A DNA stretch of 64,000 nucleotides, taken from positions 744,001 through 808,000 of the forward strand of contig NZ_JAMLIE010000001.1 of NCBI RefSeq assembly GCF_023954335.1, given 5' to 3'. Source of the stretch: Aquamicrobium sp. Lineage in GTDB: Bacteria > Pseudomonadota > Alphaproteobacteria > Rhizobiales > Rhizobiaceae. The notes under the pieces are model-generated. The model worked only from the letters and a program-made list of their open reading frames with translations. It was not told the origin of the DNA and ran no database searches. Of the stretch, positions 60,503-64,000 are shown in pieces (within the stretch, counting starts at the first letter, position 1; the number at the start of each line of letters is the position of its first letter). Both the position numbers and the translations under genes were made by a program.

Positions 60503-61639
60503 ATGGCCGCGCTCCTGTTTACGCCTGCCAGGCTCCGGGACCTCGATCTCGCCAACCGGATCGTCGTGTCACCGATGTGTCAGTATAGTGCCGTGGACGG
60601 AACCGCCACCGACTGGCATCTGGTGCATTATGGAAGCCTCGCCCTGTCCGGGGCTGGGCTCGTCATACTTGAGGCGACGCATGTGGAACCGCGCGGACGC
60701 ATCACTCAGGGGTGTCTGGGCCTGTATGCCGATGCCCACGAGGAAGCTCTGACGCGGATCATTACGTTCGTCCGGGAACGAACCGACGCCAAGGTCGGTA
60801 TTCAGCTTTCGCATTCCGGAAGAAAGGGCTCCGCGCGCCTTCCCTGGATCGATCGCGGTCGCCCACTGACCGTCGAGGAGAACGCCTGGACTACTGTGGC
60901 TCCGAGCGCGCTTCCCTTCGCCGATGGCTGGCCTCCGCCCCGAGCAATGGACGGGGAAGACCTTCAGACCACGTTGGAGGCGCATGTGGAGGCCGTCCGG
61001 CGCGCCCAACGCGTGGGGTTCGACCTCATAGAGGTCCATATCGCGCATGGCTATCTCCTGCACAGCTTCCTCTCTCCGCTGTCCAATCGTCGCGACGATG
61101 GTTATGGCGGGAGCATGGAAGGGCGCATGCGCTATCCGCTGGAGACGTTCGAGGCCATGCGCGCCGCCTGGCCGGCAGCCAGACCAATGGGCGTCAGGGT
61201 GACGGCGTGCGACTGGGTCGAAGGCGGTTGGCAGGCCGGCGATGCGGCCGTCTTCGCCAGCGAACTGGCCAAGCGCGGTTGCGACTATATCGCGGCATCT
61301 TCGGGCGGAACTTCGCCGAAACAATCCATTCCGCTTTCCGAAGGCTACCAGACTGCTTTCGCATCGCAGCTGCGGCAGGCGTCCGGGTTGCCCACCATGG
61401 CGATGGGCATGATCTTCAACCCGAATACGGCCGAGGCGATCTTGGCGCGCGAGGATGCCGATTTCATCGCGCTCGCCCGCGCCATGCTGCACGATCCCCA
61501 TTGGCCATGGCTTGCTGCTGCAACCCTCGGCGAGAACGTCGCCTATCCTCCCCAATATGTCCGCGGCTATCTTTCACCGTTTCTGCGCGAACAACGGCGA
61601 CTGGCCACTGGAGCCGAAAGGACTGGCAGCCCCATATGA
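60503..61639 (+). CDS. Old yellow enzyme, NAD(P)H:flavin oxidoreductase (XenA/YqjM type)
   Basis: A 378-residue TIM-barrel flavoprotein. Cys26 in SPMCQYSA, HSGRKGSA, the substrate-binding pair His179/His182 in HIAHGYLLHSFLSPLSNRR, and FIALARAMLHDPHWP (FMN phosphate region) place it in the YqjM/XenA class. These enzymes reduce the C=C bond of enones and enoates. It closes the importer operon, two bases after the prpD-like gene. An enone reduction on a cyclic intermediate such as a cyclohexenone fits the BadHI-like set. Confidence 0.93.
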   Translation: MAALLFTPARLRDLDLANRIVVSPMCQYSAVDGTATDWHLVHYGSLALSGAGLVILEATHVEPRGRITQGCLGLYADAHEEALTRIITFVRERTDAKVGIQLSHSGRKGSARLPWIDRGRPLTVEENAWTTVAPSALPFADGWPPPRAMDGEDLQTTLEAHVEAVRRAQRVGFDLIEVHIAHGYLLHSFLSPLSNRRDDGYGGSMEGRMRYPLETFEAMRAAWPAARPMGVRVTACDWVEGGWQAGDAAVFASELAKRGCDYIAASSGGTSPKQSIPLSEGYQTAFASQLRQASGLPTMAMGMIFNPNTAEAILAREDADFIALARAMLHDPHWPWLAAATLGENVAYPPQYVRGYLSPFLREQRRLATGAERTGSPI

Positions 61640-61894
61640 GGCTGCGATGATCATCAGGGGAGCGCTACCCGACGCCGTGCATATCCCGAAGAAATGCAAG
61701 GCCATTTGAAAACATTGGCGAAGGAAGTGAGGAATAGCGCGCCTGAAATCCGCTAAGCGAAACTCCAGCGAGCGTCAGGAATGTCCATAGCGTATTGAAA
61801 AATATGATGATTCCCCACTCTCTTCGCCTGTCATGTTTGCTGTTGCTCATAGCGATCCCAGCCCTATTGGGGAAGAATGGGGGGAAGAGTTTCG
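61640..61894. other. Gene-free stretch at the island edge
   Basis: About 255 bp, AT-richer than the flanks, after the last catabolic gene. No tRNA, terminator or recognisable frame was found. It probably marks the right junction of the catabolic island together with the integrase remnant that follows. Confidence 0.4.
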
Positions 61895-62178
61895 ATGGCG
61901 AACCTCAACCGCAGACCCGAAAAACTCTTACTGCGCGGTTCGTCCGTACGATCCAGACACCAGGAAAATAATTCGACGGGCACGGGTTGTTTCTGCGCGT
62001 CGAACCGAATGGTTCTCGTTTCCGGGTACAGAGGCTACGGGTGCGCGGCAAGCGCCGGGAGCTTGGTCTTGGGTCGCCGGCGCTAGTGGCATTGGCGGAG
62101 GCACGGGAGAAGCCTCTCGAGAACCGCAGGATCGCAACTATAGGGGACCCCATCGAGGAAAAGCTCAAATTGTCGCGT
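61895..62178 (+). pseudogene. Decayed N-terminus of a tyrosine integrase (DUF4102 type)
   Basis: Read across a frameshift and one in-frame stop, the segment gives MANLNRRP, then KTLTARFVRTIQTPGK, stop, FDGHGLFLRVEPNGSR, then GKRRELGLGSPALVALAEAR and EKPLENRRIATIGDP. This is the N-terminal domain of P4-type integrases (compare the usual GLYLLVKPNGSK and LAEAR motifs). The catalytic C-terminal two thirds are missing; the remnant ends where the opposite-strand hutC stop begins. It shows that an integrative element once inserted or excised here. Confidence 0.82.
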
Positions 62179-62901
62179 TCATCTTTGCTCTGGCGTGAAG
62201 CGCGCGACGAGCGTGTGCCTCCCGCCCGGGTAGTTCAGGCGCACGAAAGTGACGGGGCCGGCATGGTTCCAGGTCCGCCGCTCGACTACGAGACAGGCCG
62301 TTCCTTTCGGTTGCTCGAGCAGGCGCGCGATCTCCGTGGAGGCCGCAACCGCTTGAATGCGGTTCTCCGCCGCGCTCCATGGCACCTGCGCAATCAGCCA
62401 GCTGCTCGGTGGGTTGGTGCTGAAATCGGCCTGGGCCGCCTCCGGCACGACGCCGGCATTGATGCGCCGCTCCTCTACGCAGAACGGCCTGCCGCCGGCC
62501 TGGTGGACGGCCAGCAACTCCACCATGGGGGTCGTCTCCGCCAGTTCCATCAGGCGTCGATCCTCGGCGTTGGACGGCCGCTCCTTGCGGGCGATCAGGG
62601 TATAGGCATAGGGCAGGCCGAGCGATTTCACCTCGGCCGCGATGTCGTGAAGCTCGAGTATGGCCGATTGCGCGCGCGGTTTCGTCACGAAGCTGCCGGC
62701 CTTGCGGTGGCGCTCGATCAGTCCTGCCTTGGAAAGCTGGGTCATGACCTTGTTGACGGTCATGCGCGAGCAGCCGTAGTGCTCCGCCAGATCGACCTCG
62801 AACGGCAGGCGGAAGCCGGGTGGCCATTCGCCGGATACGATACGGCCCTCGATCTCGCTCAGGATCATCTGATGGAGGGTCGTGTCCCGGTCGTTCGCCA
62901 C
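62179..62901 (-). CDS. hutC: GntR/HutC-family histidine utilization repressor
   Basis: A 240-residue regulator. The GntR winged helix covers residues 6-75 (LPFEVDLAEHYGCSRMTVNK) and a UTRA/chorismate-lyase-like effector domain follows (ERPSNAEDRRLMELAE, VERRTWNHAGPVTFVRL). HutC senses urocanate and represses hut genes. The start is GTG 62901, with AGGAA seven bases upstream; no in-frame ATG fits the conserved start. It lies 74 bp downstream of hutF on the same strand. Confidence 0.92.
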   Translation of the reverse strand: MANDRDTTLHQMILSEIEGRIVSGEWPPGFRLPFEVDLAEHYGCSRMTVNKVMTQLSKAGLIERHRKAGSFVTKPRAQSAILELHDIAAEVKSLGLPYAYTLIARKERPSNAEDRRLMELAETTPMVELLAVHQAGGRPFCVEERRINAGVVPEAAQADFSTNPPSSWLIAQVPWSAAENRIQAVAASTEIARLLEQPKGTACLVVERRTWNHAGPVTFVRLNYPGGRHTLVARFTPEQR

Positions 62902-62975
62902 ATCGGTTTCCTTCCGTGTCTTTTCGCCTTTGCCCTAGCCCATCGATGCCGCAACCGGAACCGGATTCGTGCCGC

Positions 62976-64000
62976 CTATCCGGCAAGTTCCGCCATCGTC
63001 CTCGCGAAGCGTGCGGCGATTTCGTCATGCCTGCGGTGGCGGCCGCCCTCGACTTGCCTGCTGCCGCCCACCCACACGCTGTCCACGCGGATCCCCCGCG
63101 CGAAGACGAAATGATCGAGGACCTTGTCTGCCGGCAGATAGGCCGCGGCCGTCAGGTCGAGCGCCAGGAGATCGGCCGGGCGACCTGCCTCGATGCCGCT
63201 CGCCGTGCCCAGCGCCAGAGCGCCGCCCGTCAACGCCTGTTCGTAGAGGTTGAGGCCGGTCGACTGGCCCGGCGCGGCGACGACATTGCGTGAGCGTCGC
63301 AGCAGGCGCTGCGAATATTCCAGCGTGCGCAATTCCTCCGCCAGCGAAATCAGGATGTTGCTGTCCGAACCGACGCCAAAGCGGCCGCCGGCCGCGAGGA
63401 AGGCAGGGGCTTCGAAGACGCCGTCGCCGAGATTGGCCTCGGTGATCGGACACAACCCGGCCACCGCGCCGATTTCCGCCATCCGCACAGTCTCGTCCGG
63501 CGTCATCTGGGTGGCGTGGATGAGGCACCAGCGGTCGTCGAGCGGCATGGTGTCGAGCAGCCATTCCACCGGGCGGCGGCCGGACCATGCGATGCAGTCC
63601 TCGACCTCCTTCACCTGCTCGGCGACATGGATGTGCACCGGTCCGCCGCCGACGAGGGGGACGACCGCCTTCAGCTCTTCCGGCGTCGCCGCCCGCAGAC
63701 TGTGCGGGGCAATGCCGAGCACAGCGCCGGGCAGGCCGGCCACGATGTGCCGCGCGCGCTCCATCAGCCGGGCAAATGCGTCGACATCGTGGATGAAGCG
63801 GCGCTGTCCCTCCATAGGCGCCGTCCCGCCGAAGCCGGCATGGGCATAGAACACCGGCAGCAGCGTGAGCGCGATGCCGGTCCCGGCGCTTGCGGCGGCG
63901 ATGCGCGCAGCCATCTCGGCCGGGTCCGCATAGGGGGATCCGTCCTTGTCGTGATGCAGGTAGTGGAACTCGCCGACGCGGCAGAAGCCCGCCTCGAGCA
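62976..64000 (-). CDS. hutF: Formimidoylglutamate deiminase HutF, 5' part beyond window edge
   Basis: About 341 C-terminal residues are visible, from LEAGFCRVGEFHYLHHDKDG to the stop at 62976; roughly 110 N-terminal residues lie beyond the right edge. The amidohydrolase metal and substrate sites show as VHIHVAEQ, LIHATQMTPDE and GSDSNILISLAEELR. HutF deiminates N-formimidoyl-L-glutamate in the five-step histidine pathway. Gene order hutF-hutC is common in alphaproteobacteria and pseudomonads. Confidence 0.94.
   Translation of the reverse strand, partial: LEAGFCRVGEFHYLHHDKDGSPYADPAEMAARIAAASAGTGIALTLLPVFYAHAGFGGTAPMEGQRRFIHDVDAFARLMERARHIVAGLPGAVLGIAPHSLRAATPEELKAVVPLVGGGPVHIHVAEQVKEVEDCIAWSGRRPVEWLLDTMPLDDRWCLIHATQMTPDETVRMAEIGAVAGLCPITEANLGDGVFEAPAFLAAGGRFGVGSDSNILISLAEELRTLEYSQRLLRRSRNVVAAPGQSTGLNLYEQALTGGALALGTASGIEAGRPADLLALDLTAAAYLPADKVLDHFVFARGIRVDSVWVGGSRQVEGGRHRRHDEIAARFARTMAELAG

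Noticed and set aside
1..64000. CRISPR arrays, tRNA or rRNA genes, intact insertion sequences, riboswitches
   Set aside because: None was seen on reading both strands; there are no regularly spaced repeats, and gene-free gaps are too short or lack cloverleaf-like sequence.

Overview
The window is a high-GC alphaproteobacterial chromosome segment, most likely Hyphomicrobiales/Rhizobiales. The reasons are GC-rich coding throughout, dense ATGA-overlapping operons, TRAP and LIV-type ABC importers, a DUF2793 protein, an A-band-like GDP-D-rhamnose O-antigen cluster and a HutF/HutC histidine-degradation locus. The genus cannot be fixed from the sequence. By eye there are three composition zones: very GC-rich at 1-21.1 kb, visibly less GC-rich at 21.1-32 kb, and intermediate at 32-61.6 kb, with the GC-rich background returning at the hut genes.

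Region 1 (1-14.2 kb) holds two divergent operons. Leftward run an aldehyde dehydrogenase, a beta-hydroxyacid dehydrogenase of the sulfolactaldehyde/4-hydroxybutyrate type, a 2-oxoglutarate-dehydrogenase-type E1 and an IclR regulator. Rightward run TRAP permease genes (dctQM), a 2-methylfumaryl-CoA isomerase (mct), a 3-methylfumaryl-CoA hydratase (meh), a methylsuccinyl-CoA dehydrogenase (mcd), then, behind a separate promoter, the TRAP binding protein (dctP) and an SDR. Mcd-Mct-Meh convert methylsuccinyl-CoA to citramalyl-CoA. The neighbouring genes suggest that a branched dicarboxylate or 2-oxo acid is imported and fed into this route. Near-identical triple half-site operators lie in the divergent promoter region and at the dctP promoter.

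Region 2 (14.2-31.9 kb) makes a surface polysaccharide. Phosphomannomutase and GDP-mannose pyrophosphorylase supply GDP-mannose; Gmd and Rmd convert it to GDP-D-rhamnose; Wzm/Wzt export the chain. Two FkbM methyltransferases (one with a long coiled coil) and a 1267-residue three-domain glycosyltransferase probably build and cap it. A decayed second GDP-mannose pyrophosphorylase lies just upstream of gmd.

Region 3 (32.1-61.6 kb) is a large catabolic island for a carboxylic acid that is probably alicyclic. It has five family III CoA-transferase domains, three acyl-CoA dehydrogenases, two enoyl-CoA hydratases, BadH-like and BadI-like ring-cleavage enzymes, a Cys-less thiolase-like protein with a DUF35 partner, a MaoC hydratase, a PrpF isomerase, two MmgE/PrpD proteins, an NDP-forming acyl-CoA synthetase, an old yellow enzyme, a LIV-type ABC importer and an MFS permease. 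An IclR regulator lies inside, and two promoter regions share a 19-bp site.

Region 4 (61.6-64 kb) holds a decayed integrase N-terminus, which may mark the island edge, followed by hutC and the truncated hutF. No rRNA, tRNA, CRISPR array or intact insertion sequence was seen.
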